This document shows, piece after piece, positions 1-9,115 of a stretch of DNA of 64,000 nucleotides. This DNA comes from Bradyrhizobium sp. B097 (GTDB lineage: Bacteria > Pseudomonadota > Alphaproteobacteria > Rhizobiales > Xanthobacteraceae). Made by a program: the position numbers and the translations under genes. The stretch lies in contig NZ_CP152412.1 in the NCBI RefSeq assembly GCF_038957035.1, positions 1,236,501 through 1,300,500 of the forward strand, given 5' to 3'. The notes beneath the pieces were generated by a model. The model saw only the letters and a program-made list of their open reading frames with translations, did not search any database and was not told where the DNA came from. Each line of letters starts with the position of its first letter. Position 1 is the stretch's first letter.

Positions 1-1159
1 CGCGCGTCAGCATGCGGCGAAAATCGGTTAGCTCGGGCACGACGGCACCGAGACCCTCGATCCGGCAGCGGACCACGAACTCCTGATAGAGCACGCCGAT
101 GGCGCGGAAGCCGGCGTCGGGCTCGGCGAGGATCGCGCGCAGGATGCGATCCAGCCGCTCACGCCGCTCGGCCAGCTGCTCGGCGCTCGGCGGCGGCTCC
201 GTGGCTTCGGGATCTTGCTCCGGTGCCGGCTGCTTGGCGGCCATCAGCTGGCTGAGCAGGTCGGGCGGCGGTGTCCGGCGCGGCGGCCTGGCCGCCGTTT
301 CAGGCGGCGGCGCAGCCAGGATAATCGCGCGCGCGTCTTCGAGCGCCGCTTCAGGCAGCGGCATCAGCCGCGGCGCCGCGTTGCGCGGTTGGGTGTCGGT
401 TGGACCGATGCGCAAGCCCAGCGGACGGCGGGAGAGCGCGGGCCCCAGCGCCATGAATTGTCCGCGCTCCAGGTCGCGGAACGCCTCCGCCTGCCGCCGC
501 TCCATGCCGAGCAGGTCGGCGGCGCGCGCCATGTCGATGTCGAGGAAGGTCCGGCCCATCAGGAAGTTCGATGCTTCGGCGGCGACATTCTTGGCGAGCT
601 TGGCCAGCCGCTGGGTCGCGATGATCCCGGCAAGCCCGCGCTTGCGGCCGCGGCACATCAAATTGGTCATCGCGCCGAGCGAGAGCTTGCGCGCCTCGTC
701 GGACACTTCGCCCGCGATCGCCGGCGCGAACAGCTGCGCCTCGTCCACCACCACCAGCATCGGATACCAGTGGTCGCGGGCAACCTCGAACATGCCGCCG
801 AGGAAGGCCGCGGCGCGCCGCATCTGATTCTCGGCGTCGAGCCCCTCGAGATTGAGCACGGTCGAGACGCGATGGATGCGCACGCGCTCGCCGGCGACCT
901 GCAGGCTGCGCTCGGTATGGTCCTCGGCATCGATGACGAGGTGACCGAATCGCTCGGCCAGGGTCACGAAGTCACCCTCGGGATCGATGATGGTCTGCTG
1001 CACCCATGGTGCGCTCTGTTCCAGCAGCCGGCGCAGCAGATGGGATTTGCCGGAACCGGAATTGCCCTGCACCAACAGGCGCGTCGCCAATAGCTCCTCG
1101 AGGTCGATGGCCGCCGAAGCGCCGGCCGTCGTCTGTCCCATCTCGATCGCTACGGTCAT
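1..1159 (-). CDS. HerA-like (DUF87) P-loop ATPase, incomplete at the window edge
   Basis: The minus strand is open from an ATG at 1159 to the left edge of the window with no stop, so at least 386 residues are present and the C-terminus is missing. Residues 32-39 read GNSGSGKS (Walker A). PEGDF at 60-64 is the acidic motif typical of HerA/FtsK-like ATPases. LVVVDEAQ at about 135-142 is Walker B, and RGRKRGLAGIIATQR at 170-184 resembles the sensor/arginine region. After about residue 275 the sequence becomes proline/alanine rich. A GAGTCGGGAC stretch just before the ATG could be the ribosome site. The family comprises hexameric DNA-translocating ATPases. No NurA nuclease partner is visible, so the cellular role is open. 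Confidence 0.85.
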   Translation of the reverse strand, partial: MTVAIEMGQTTAGASAAIDLEELLATRLLVQGNSGSGKSHLLRRLLEQSAPWVQQTIIDPEGDFVTLAERFGHLVIDAEDHTERSLQVAGERVRIHRVSTVLNLEGLDAENQMRRAAAFLGGMFEVARDHWYPMLVVVDEAQLFAPAIAGEVSDEARKLSLGAMTNLMCRGRKRGLAGIIATQRLAKLAKNVAAEASNFLMGRTFLDIDMARAADLLGMERRQAEAFRDLERGQFMALGPALSRRPLGLRIGPTDTQPRNAAPRLMPLPEAALEDARAIILAAPPPETAARPPRRTPPPDLLSQLMAAKQPAPEQDPEATEPPPSAEQLAERRERLDRILRAILAEPDAGFRAIGVLYQEFVVRCRIEGLGAVVPELTDFRRMLTR

Positions 1160-1477
1160 GTCCCGACTCAAATTGTCATTGCGGGACGCGGCTTAACAAG
1201 CCGATCGCGCCCCGTCGAGCGAACCGCGGCATGATCCCCAGGCACGACCGGGACTTCGACAATCTGGAAACCATTGCCGAGAAAGCGTCGCGCGACGATG
1301 GCCGCCGGATGCCAGCTGAGGTCGAGCGGTATGAGCTCGCTGATTGCGAGCCGAAGTCCGAGATCAATTGTGCGCAGACACCTCCGCTGGTTGGCGAGAC
1401 AATCCGGGTGCCTGACACGCCGCCATTGATCCGAAAAATCACAGTCTTTACGCACACTGTTTTAGGAGTACAACTAT
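1160..1477. other. Intergenic region between divergent HerA-like and TIR genes
   Basis: About 318 bases between divergent genes. Both promoters should lie here. I see no convincing -35/-10 pair, repeat or small gene; the frames open here are compositional shadows. The right end carries GGAG at 1465-1468, the probable ribosome site of the TIR gene. Confidence 0.5.
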
Positions 1478-4288
1478 GTGGCGAGCATGCTGCCGGAGCA
1501 ATTGCTCCAAGGGGAGGTCGAGGTGCATCGCTGGTTCATCAGTTATCACTCGCCGGAACGCCCGCTTGCGGAACGCATCAAGCAAGGGATTGAAACGCAC
1601 GATGCGACTGCCAGCATTTTCTTTGCCCCGGCAAGTATGAGGGCTGGAGGATTCTGGACCAACCAGCTTGCCCAGGAGATCGCGACCTCAACTGTTTTTG
1701 TTCTGGTCCTGGGAGAATGCGGAATTGGGCCATGGCAAGTGCTGGAATATGGTGAAGCGCTCGATCGGAAGGTAGCGCACGACGATTTGCCGATTATCGT
1801 CCTGCTGCAGGAAGGACAGACCGCGCCGGGACTGCCGTTTCTGCGAAGACTGCACTGGATTGTGAGTGCGGATCTATCGTCTGCAGCCACAATAGCGCTC
1901 CTGTTTAGAGCAGCCGCGAACTCCACCGAAACTCCGCAAGCCCTCTGGCGTTACACTTCCCCATATCGGGGTCTCTCCGCGATGGAGCAAAAGGATAGCG
2001 ATTATTTCTTTGGCCGTGCCAAGGAAACCACTCAAGTCCTTCGATCTCTGCACAATTATCCGGACAAAGTACCAATTCTGCTCGGTAACTCTGGCGTTGG
2101 AAAGTCGTCTGTAGCCCAGGCGGGGGTGCTCGCTGCGATGGTCAGACAGCGGTGGCCCGAGGAGAGTGCCGAAGCCTGGCCAGCCAGCTTCAGCAACAGC
2201 CGGCGCTGGTGCGTCTTGTCGTTTCGGCCGGGTGCGACGCCGATCAAATCGCTGGTCGAAGCATTCCTGGCAACCTGGCAGCTCGATGGCACAACCACCG
2301 AATGGCCTGACCGCCGGAAGCTGTGGATCGAGAAGCTGCTTGAAGAGAAACTCGATTTGCAGGACCTGATCGATCAGACCTGCCGCCGGTATGTCGAATT
2401 GAACCAGGTCCCACCTGCGTCCTTCTTTCTCTACGTCGATCAGGGTGAAGAACTATACCTGCGTTCGGACCCCAACCAGCGTCAGTGCTTCTCGAAATTG
2501 CTGGAACGGGGAGTCGCCGACGGCCGCATCCGTGCGCTCATGAGCATGAGATCGGATTTCCTCGGCGAACTGCAGAGCGACGCGCCGCTGTACCGGGCTC
2601 ATATTCAGATCAATGTTCCCCCTCTCCGCGAAGATCAGCTTCTTCAGGTGGTGGGCGGTCCGGCCAAATTGCTGTCCGCACGCTTCGAGAGCGATACCCT
2701 GGCCGATGACCTGGCAAAGCGCGCTGCCGACGATTCGATCAAGGATGCCGGCGCCTTGCCGCTTCTGTCATACTTGCTCGACGGAATGTGGAAGCAGATG
2801 GTTGAGCGCGGCGACGGGATCCTCCGGCTTCCGCACCAGTCGATCGATCTGGGACGGGTATTGGTCGATCGCGCCAATCTGTTTATTTCGTCCAATCCAG
2901 AGTCGGAAAACGCGTTACGTCGGATCTTTACACTCCGGCTTGCAACAGTTCGCGAAGACGGTGAACCAACCCGCAGGCGCGCGTCCCGTTCTGAATTCTC
3001 GGATGCCGAATGGCGCCTGGTTACTCAACTTGCAAACGATCCATATCGTCTATTGAGCACCTTTACCCCGGAAATGACGACGACTGCGTCGGAGCCGCAG
3101 GATGGGGAGCGCATTCCTGGCAGGACGTTCTACGCTGAAGTCGCTCACGAAGCGATTTTCCGGAGATGGGACAAGCTTCGCTCGTGGATTTCATCGGAAC
3201 GAGAGTTCCTGACATGGCGGACGGGGCTTGAACTGGCTCGTCGCGCATGGGATTCCGCGCCCTCCGACTCCAAGGATGAAGCTCTGCTGCTTGGCTTGGC
3301 TCTGAAGCAGGCCCTCACCTGGTTAGCCAGCCGCGCGGAGGATATTCCGGTCAAGGACCGCGAGTTCATCACCCGTAGCCGAAGCTCGCTGAGATCACGA
3401 AGGCTTCGTACGCAAGCGGCACTTGTTGCGACAGTCGCCCTGATCCTTTCGGCGGTCGGATTATGGGAATACGGCAGGAGCGAGTACCTTACGGCGATCA
3501 AGGAGGCATACTTTCGATTTGCGAAAGCCTCTGCCAAGTCAGATCAGCAAGTCCTCGCGCTGGGCCGAGGGCAGCCATTTGCGGACTGCATTGGTTGCCC
3601 GGAGATGGTCGCGATCCCGGTCGAGCCGTTCCTGATGGGGGCGCCCGGAACGCAAGGACTTGCTCGTGAACGTCCCCAACACCGGGTATCTCTAACCAAG
3701 CCGTTCGCCGTCTCCACGAATGAGATCACCTTCGACGAATGGAATCTCTGTGTTGCGAACGGTGACTGCGAAGCGCGCCATGCCGCATGGGAAGACGGCA
3801 ATCGGCCGGTCATCAACATTACCTGGAATGACGCGAAGCAATACACCGGTTGGCTTTCGAGAGTGACCAGGCAGCGTTATCGATTGCTCTCGGAGGCCGA
3901 ATGGGAATACAGCGCGCGCGCCGGGGGACAAGGCCTCTATTCCTTCGGCAACGACGACGACGCGCTTCTGAAGCAATATGCTTGGTATGATGCCAATTCG
4001 GACGGGCGCACCAATCCCGCTGGCAGCAAAAAGGCCAATGCCTTCGGCCTGCACGACATGCATGGAAATGTCGCCGAATGGGTCGAGGATTGTGCCTTCT
4101 ATGAATACTCCACGAAGGAACCGGATGGCTCGCCATGGGTGGCGGCGAACTGCGGCAAGCGAGTGATACGAGGAGGATCCTGGCGCTACGGACCGTTTGC
4201 GCTCAGGTCGGCGGCACGAGATTCCGCAGGGATCGACACGTTCGATGACGATCGCGGGATGCGAGTCGCGCGTGAACTGTCGGATTGA
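1478..4288 (+). CDS. TIR - STAND NTPase - transmembrane - FGE/C-type-lectin-fold protein
   Basis: This is a 936-residue multidomain protein. Residues ~17-150 form a TIR domain: FISYHS at the first strand, then GPWQVLE with Glu90 in the position of the TIR NADase glutamate. Residues ~160-620 are a STAND NTPase of the nSTAND1 type: YRGLSAM...FFGR lead-in, Walker A GNSGVGKS near 204-211, Walker B FFLYVDQGEE near 315-325. A single hydrophobic segment near 645-665 follows. Residues ~704-936 form an FGE-sulfatase/SUMF1 domain (FLMGAP, LSEAEWEYSARAG, HDMHGNVAEWVED, RVIRGGSW). The usual catalytic Cys near its end is Ser (ALRSAAR), so ligand binding is likelier than oxidation. GTG at 1478 is chosen because GGAG ends 9 bases upstream; ATG 1487 is the alternative. 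Architecture and a lower G+C look suggest an acquired sensor/effector, possibly antiphage; that role is inferred. Confidence 0.88.
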   Translation: MASMLPEQLLQGEVEVHRWFISYHSPERPLAERIKQGIETHDATASIFFAPASMRAGGFWTNQLAQEIATSTVFVLVLGECGIGPWQVLEYGEALDRKVAHDDLPIIVLLQEGQTAPGLPFLRRLHWIVSADLSSAATIALLFRAAANSTETPQALWRYTSPYRGLSAMEQKDSDYFFGRAKETTQVLRSLHNYPDKVPILLGNSGVGKSSVAQAGVLAAMVRQRWPEESAEAWPASFSNSRRWCVLSFRPGATPIKSLVEAFLATWQLDGTTTEWPDRRKLWIEKLLEEKLDLQDLIDQTCRRYVELNQVPPASFFLYVDQGEELYLRSDPNQRQCFSKLLERGVADGRIRALMSMRSDFLGELQSDAPLYRAHIQINVPPLREDQLLQVVGGPAKLLSARFESDTLADDLAKRAADDSIKDAGALPLLSYLLDGMWKQMVERGDGILRLPHQSIDLGRVLVDRANLFISSNPESENALRRIFTLRLATVREDGEPTRRRASRSEFSDAEWRLVTQLANDPYRLLSTFTPEMTTTASEPQDGERIPGRTFYAEVAHEAIFRRWDKLRSWISSEREFLTWRTGLELARRAWDSAPSDSKDEALLLGLALKQALTWLASRAEDIPVKDREFITRSRSSLRSRRLRTQAALVATVALILSAVGLWEYGRSEYLTAIKEAYFRFAKASAKSDQQVLALGRGQPFADCIGCPEMVAIPVEPFLMGAPGTQGLARERPQHRVSLTKPFAVSTNEITFDEWNLCVANGDCEARHAAWEDGNRPVINITWNDAKQYTGWLSRVTRQRYRLLSEAEWEYSARAGGQGLYSFGNDDDALLKQYAWYDANSDGRTNPAGSKKANAFGLHDMHGNVAEWVEDCAFYEYSTKEPDGSPWVAANCGKRVIRGGSWRYGPFALRSAARDSAGIDTFDDDRGMRVARELSD

Positions 4289-4320
4289 CGCGCATGTCTT
4301 CTACGTTTGATGCGTCCTTG

Positions 4321-6711
4321 TCATTCGTCATCGTCGCAGGTGCGCACACTGTAGTCTCCAGCCAATCGCCCTCGCGCATCGTCCGCGTGGCGCGTGAGAG
4401 TAAATCGCCTGACGATTTCCTGGTCCATCTTCTTTGCTTCCTCGCCCTTGCCGGCGCATGCGAGTGTTTGGGCCATGATCGAGTAGGCGTTATCGACGGC
4501 GTTTCCATTCGGTGAAACTTCTAGCAGGCGCTTGAAGGTCGCGCGCGCCGCCGCCAGGTCCTTCTTGCGAAGACCCTCCGCATAAAGCTGCTCGGCTAAC
4601 GCATCGTCCAGCAAGGTCGAGTTTGGGAATTCGGCCTGCATGCTATTGACGGTCGCCGCGACGCTGTCGGGGGCAAAGCTGGCCGACAATCGCGCCTTCC
4701 GATAGTAGAGCCATTCGCGCAGCTTGTTGTACGAGGGAGCTTTCGGCGTGCTGGACAAAGCAATATCGGCCATATGAATTGCCTGCCGCAGGTCGCGATG
4801 CGTAAACGCCAACAATCCATATTTCTTCAGATTCTTCCGCTTGGGGTTCTCATCGTCGATGATCGTTGAGTACTTTATGACTATGGTTCGGGTCCGCTGT
4901 ATGACCTCGGCCGGCTGCTTGCCCTGAATCGTTGTGGTAAAATTGATGAAGTCGATGAATTCTCGCGATGCCTGAAGTAGGTAGGGCAATTCAACAAGAT
5001 TCGGATCGTCTCGCTCCTCAGCGTCGAACTTCTTGAGAGCCGCGTCTATCCGTTCCGGACTTGTCGTGGACGGCAGGCTCTCGGGCGTGATGCCCATGAG
5101 CTTCAGGTACCGGTTGGCCAGCGTGATGGCGAGCGGGTAATTGAACTCTCGATATGCCGATCTAGCGGCGACATAAGCGAGGATCGGCTGCTTCGGGAAG
5201 TTGGCGTCCTTGTCGACGATTGATCGCATTTCGGTCGTTGGAAGACCCGAGACGGCGCGAAGCACTGCTCTCCTTGCGCCCGGATCCTTATAATCTCCGT
5301 TTCCGACAATCATCGCCTTGGAAAGATAGGGCAGTGCTTGGTCGAGTTTCCCCTCGTTGATCTTCAGCCAGCCCAGCATGAAGGCGGCATCGTCGGCATG
5401 GGCTGTCTTCGGATCAGCAACAACGGCCTCGAAATGAGGGTAGATCCGGCCTACGCGTGCAGAGTAGTCAGGCAGCAGGTCGACCAAATACCTGCCCTTC
5501 ACATGATCGGTATCTCGTATCAGGTCGCTGACCCGCTCGACCACCGCATCCGGCTCGTCAACATCGGCCTTCTCTTTCTTCAGGGTCCCGTAAACATCAT
5601 GCAGCACGTTGCCCATTTCTCTCAGGCCAATCGCGTAGTGCAAAACGGCCCTTATCGGAGAGTCGTCGGAGCTCTTCTTGAGCGCTTCGTCGAGATCGCC
5701 GATCACATAGTAAGGGAATTCGACAAAGCGATCTGAAGGGTTTTTTGCGAGAAAATCTTCGATGGATTTCCGAATGTTCGGAAAGTCGGTCTTCGGTCCG
5801 TATATGTCCAACGCGTAGTGCATGTGATCGGCAAGGTGTCCGATGGCGCCGGACGGAAGCATCGGCCAAACTCGCGTGCGATACTTCTTGGACGGATATC
5901 GATCAAAGACGGTGTCGACACCCGCAATTGCTGTTTCGACCGACGTATCCCGCGCAAATCGCCGGAATGCTAGGGCAACTTCAGGCCAAAGAGAGTAGTC
6001 GTTGCCTGACAGGCGGCGGTCCTTGTCGAGCGCCGAAGATACGGCCGCTTCCAGGAGCCGTTGGCTGATCTCCGCACCGTTGATCGCGATATACTGTCGG
6101 TGTCCTTGCCCCTTCTTGTCAAAGCTCGCTGTATAAACATAGCCTTTCCCCCCACCCGTACGATAGACAGGTAGGCCCTTGTTCGCGGACGCTTGGGCGT
6201 CACCGAGAGGATCGACGAGTACGCCGGAATGTATCTCTCGTCCTTCTGCCAACGCGCCATACTCGAGAGAGGCAGGCGTAAGTTCCTCGAACTTTAGATC
6301 CCCCCACTTCGCGATCACGGATTGACCGTCGCTGGTCCAATCCGCTGCGTCTGGCGCGCCGCCACGTTCGCGCGAGAGCTCGTCAATCTCTCGCAGGATC
6401 TCCTTTTTTGTCAGCAGGACAGGAGCAACCTTGATGGCCACGAGCAGAAGATTCCGGTCCTCACCGAATAGCAATATGCTGTCAGCGGTGTAATTGTAGC
6501 CTCTGTTTCTGGTTTGCGTGCGATTGCAGGACGTAAGACGCGCAAAGTCCGGGCTCGAATTGCAGGTGAATGATTTCAGCCTGGAATCGCTCGCGGAAAC
6601 GGACGTCCCAAGCGTCCATCCATCGACCAGAAAGTCCGGTGCCGCTTCGCCGCCTTGAACGCAGACCGTTAGCAGTATTGCTATGATACAAGCTCTGAAA
6701 ACGCGAAGCAT
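4321..6711 (-). CDS. Large exported helical-repeat (TPR-like) protein of unknown function
   Basis: This is a 796-residue protein starting MLRVFRACIIAILLTVCVQGG, a clear Sec signal peptide with probable cleavage after GGEAA or similar. GGGAGA lies 7 bases before the ATG. The first ~240 residues look globular. The rest is helix-rich with repeated TPR/Sel1-like patterns, e.g. AAFMLGWLKINEGKLDQALP near 450 and ALAEQLYAEGLRKKDLAAAR near 720, implying a periplasmic protein-interaction scaffold. It converges on the TIR-STAND gene with a 32-base gap and shares its lower G+C look, so the two may have arrived together although they cannot share a transcript. No enzyme motif is recognised. Confidence 0.8.
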   Translation of the reverse strand: MLRVFRACIIAILLTVCVQGGEAAPDFLVDGWTLGTSVSASDSRLKSFTCNSSPDFARLTSCNRTQTRNRGYNYTADSILLFGEDRNLLLVAIKVAPVLLTKKEILREIDELSRERGGAPDAADWTSDGQSVIAKWGDLKFEELTPASLEYGALAEGREIHSGVLVDPLGDAQASANKGLPVYRTGGGKGYVYTASFDKKGQGHRQYIAINGAEISQRLLEAAVSSALDKDRRLSGNDYSLWPEVALAFRRFARDTSVETAIAGVDTVFDRYPSKKYRTRVWPMLPSGAIGHLADHMHYALDIYGPKTDFPNIRKSIEDFLAKNPSDRFVEFPYYVIGDLDEALKKSSDDSPIRAVLHYAIGLREMGNVLHDVYGTLKKEKADVDEPDAVVERVSDLIRDTDHVKGRYLVDLLPDYSARVGRIYPHFEAVVADPKTAHADDAAFMLGWLKINEGKLDQALPYLSKAMIVGNGDYKDPGARRAVLRAVSGLPTTEMRSIVDKDANFPKQPILAYVAARSAYREFNYPLAITLANRYLKLMGITPESLPSTTSPERIDAALKKFDAEERDDPNLVELPYLLQASREFIDFINFTTTIQGKQPAEVIQRTRTIVIKYSTIIDDENPKRKNLKKYGLLAFTHRDLRQAIHMADIALSSTPKAPSYNKLREWLYYRKARLSASFAPDSVAATVNSMQAEFPNSTLLDDALAEQLYAEGLRKKDLAAARATFKRLLEVSPNGNAVDNAYSIMAQTLACAGKGEEAKKMDQEIVRRFTLTRHADDARGRLAGDYSVRTCDDDE

Positions 6712-7076
6712 TGAAATCTCCCAATCGAAAATAATTGCGCAGGAGGGCGATCAATAGTATTGATACTACTACTGCGAGCATCTATTTCAATGGTCTCGCG
6801 GTCTGGATAATCCGGGGGCTGTTTTTGCGGTGCAGCTGCGCATCTGCTGAGCGCCAGATGCGCCAGTGGCGAGGTCTTTCGCCGTCACTTGCTCCGAGTT
6901 TCTTCCCGGCGCGAAGACGCGGATGACGCCGAGGCGGGCGTTCGTGCCGTCGCCGTGACATCGATGTGAACGGCGCCGCCATTCTCATGCCGGATACCTC
7001 CGTCCCGTTTGCCGGTGGTGTCCCCTCGCTCAAACCCCGTCATAGTCCTCAGCACAAAAGAAACGTGCGAGGAAAC
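6712..7076. other. Intergenic region, no recognised content
   Basis: About 365 bases between the divergent helical-repeat gene and the MFS gene. It should hold both promoters. An A/T-rich patch near 6725-6785 is the best candidate for the minus-strand promoter. The GAGGAAAC at the right end is the MFS ribosome site. No gene or repeat is seen. Confidence 0.45.
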
Positions 7077-8366
7077 ATGACTGAGAGCATCGTTGATGCC
7101 GTTGCGCCGTCGGTGGCGGCGACTGGTGCGGTGTCGCCGCGAAAGGTGTTTTGGGCGACTTGGTTCGGCTGGATGCTCGATGGCTTCGATTCTTCCATGT
7201 ACGGCTACATCCTGGTCAGCGCGCTGAGCGAGCTGTTGCCCGCCAGCGGCATCGAGCCGAGCAAGGCCAATATCGGCATCTATGGCGGGCTGCTGTTCTC
7301 GATCTTCATGCTGGGCTGGGCCTGCTCGATGGTCTGGGGCTGGGCCGCGGACCGTTACGGGCGCGTCAGGATCATGTGCTGGACGGTGCTGGTCTACTCG
7401 CTGTTCACGGCGCTAAGCGGCCTTGCGACCGGGATCGTGATGTTCGCATTGTTTCGCTTCGTTGCCGGTTTCGGCATCGGCGGTGAATGGGCTGCGGGCA
7501 CGCCGCTGCTGCAGGAATCCGTGCCGGAGAATACGCGGGTGCGGCTCGCGGGCTGGCTGCACACGGCCACGCCGACCGGATTGTTCCTCGCCGCTGCCGT
7601 GACGCTCGTGATCGGCAGCACGCTCGGCTGGCGCGGCATGTTCCTGCTCGGCATCCTGCCGGCGCTGCTGATTGCGTATCTGCGCAGCAACATTCCCGAA
7701 CCCGAGGGCAGCGCGTCGCGCGAGCGGCCTTCGGTCTCGGCCCTGTTTGCGGGAGATCAGGCGCGCACCACCTGGGCGGCTGCGCTGATGATGGCCTGCA
7801 TCATCTTCGGCCTGTGGTCGTCGAACTTCTGGGCGCCGACCGTGATTTCGACCAAGCTGGTCGCGGCGGGGGCGACGCCGGCGCATGCGCAGGAGATGGG
7901 GGCGGTTGCCGGGCTGATCACCAATGTCGGCACGCTGATCGGCTGCCTTCTTGTGCCATGGATCACCGGCTGGCTTGGCAGCCGGCGCCGCACCGCGGTG
8001 CTGTTCTTCATCGGCGGGCTGATCTCGGTCGTGGTCTGCTATGAAGTCGCGATCGAATGGCTCGATAGTCTGGTGCTGTTCATGGCTTTGCTCCCGGTGC
8101 TCGGCTTCTTCACCAATGGCGTGTTCGGCCTGTTCACGATCTGGCTGCCGGAGATGTTTCCATCCGCGCTGCGCGGCTCGGGTTCCGGTTTCGCCTTCAG
8201 CATGGGCCGCGTGCTCGGCGCCGCCGGCCCGACCCTGATCGGCGTGCTCGCCGCTCGCACCGGAAGTTTCCCGCTGGCGATATCGATGCTGTCGCTGATC
8301 TATCTGATCGGTCTGCCGTTGATCCGGCTCGCGCCGGAGACGGCCGGCAAGCCGCTCGCCAAATAG
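7077..8366 (+). CDS. MFS transporter (metabolite:H+ symporter type)
   Basis: A 429-residue, 12-helix inner-membrane transporter. The N-terminal helix FWATWFGWMLDGFDSSMYGY with an Asp-Gly-Phe-Asp signature is typical of aromatic-acid/sialic-acid/SHS-type MFS symporters. The loop 2-3 motif WGWAADRYGRVR near residues 88-98 is the MFS A-motif. ATG at 7077 (MTESIVDAV) is preferred over the upstream in-frame start because GAGGAAAC sits just before it and the upstream 37 codons do not look coding. The substrate cannot be read from sequence. It is convergent with the alaX-like gene, 27 bases away. Confidence 0.88.
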   Translation: MTESIVDAVAPSVAATGAVSPRKVFWATWFGWMLDGFDSSMYGYILVSALSELLPASGIEPSKANIGIYGGLLFSIFMLGWACSMVWGWAADRYGRVRIMCWTVLVYSLFTALSGLATGIVMFALFRFVAGFGIGGEWAAGTPLLQESVPENTRVRLAGWLHTATPTGLFLAAAVTLVIGSTLGWRGMFLLGILPALLIAYLRSNIPEPEGSASRERPSVSALFAGDQARTTWAAALMMACIIFGLWSSNFWAPTVISTKLVAAGATPAHAQEMGAVAGLITNVGTLIGCLLVPWITGWLGSRRRTAVLFFIGGLISVVVCYEVAIEWLDSLVLFMALLPVLGFFTNGVFGLFTIWLPEMFPSALRGSGSGFAFSMGRVLGAAGPTLIGVLAARTGSFPLAISMLSLIYLIGLPLIRLAPETAGKPLAK

Positions 8367-8393
8367 CAAGCGCGGGCGGCTTGGGAGAGCCGG

Positions 8394-9104
8394 TCAGACC
8401 GCAACCTTGATCCGGCGATTCTGGCGGCCCTTGTTGTCGATCTTGACGATACGCGCGGGTCGCGCGCGCCCGGTCGACGCCAGATGCGTCCCGCCGCAGG
8501 CCTGGCGATCAAGGTCGAGGATCTCGACGATGCGAACGAGTCCATCCTCCCCGGCCGGCGGGGCGACGGCCTTGCTGCGGAACAGGCCGGGCACGGCCTG
8601 CGCTTCGTCGTGTGGCATGAAGACGCTGTGCACCGGAAGATCCCGCCGAATGACCTCGTTCAGCGGCGCCTCGAGCGCCCGCAGCGTGCCATTGTCGGCT
8701 CCCGGCAGATCGAAATCGACGCGGAACGTGGCATCGGCGTTGAGCTGGGCGCCGGTGAGAAGGGCGCCGCCAAACTGCGTGTAGACGAGTGCATTGACGA
8801 CATGGGCCAGCGTGTGCAGTTCGCACATCAGGGCGCGAAATGCCGGCTCGACCTCGAGCGTCACGTTGCCGGAGGGCAGGGCTTCGCCGGCAAACAGATG
8901 CCACAGGCCGCGTTCGTCGCGCTCAAGGCCGGTGATGGGCAGCACGCCGCCGGACCATCTCAGGACACCCTGGTCCGGAAGCTGCCCGCCCCCTCCGGGA
9001 AAGAACGGCGAGCGTTCGACGAGGACGGCGCCGTGCCGTGCGTCGCGCACCTCGGCTTCGAGCTGCAGGATGTCAGGATGATCGTGATAGAAGGCACGCG
9101 ACAT
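8394..9104 (-). CDS. Alanyl-tRNA editing protein, AlaX family
   Basis: A 236-residue freestanding homologue of the AlaRS editing domain, which hydrolyses Ser-tRNA-Ala (or Gly-tRNA-Ala) in the cytoplasm. Diagnostic motifs are FFPGGGGQLPDQG near 28-40, the zinc site HTLAH near 85-90 and CGGTH near 200. The start MSRAFYHDHPD at 9104 is chosen because sequence upstream of it in the same frame overlaps the opgC gene and is compositional noise. It lies 11 bases downstream of the opgC-like stop on the same strand, so the two are probably co-transcribed. Confidence 0.9.
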   Translation of the reverse strand: MSRAFYHDHPDILQLEAEVRDARHGAVLVERSPFFPGGGGQLPDQGVLRWSGGVLPITGLERDERGLWHLFAGEALPSGNVTLEVEPAFRALMCELHTLAHVVNALVYTQFGGALLTGAQLNADATFRVDFDLPGADNGTLRALEAPLNEVIRRDLPVHSVFMPHDEAQAVPGLFRSKAVAPPAGEDGLVRIVEILDLDRQACGGTHLASTGRARPARIVKIDNKGRQNRRIKVAV

Positions 9105-9115
9105 CGATGACGCGC

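Noticed and set aside
3590..4288. Diversity-generating retroelement target in the FGE domain
   Set aside because: The RVIRGGSW end resembles DGR variable proteins, but no reverse transcriptase, template repeat or AAC-rich variable codons are in the window.
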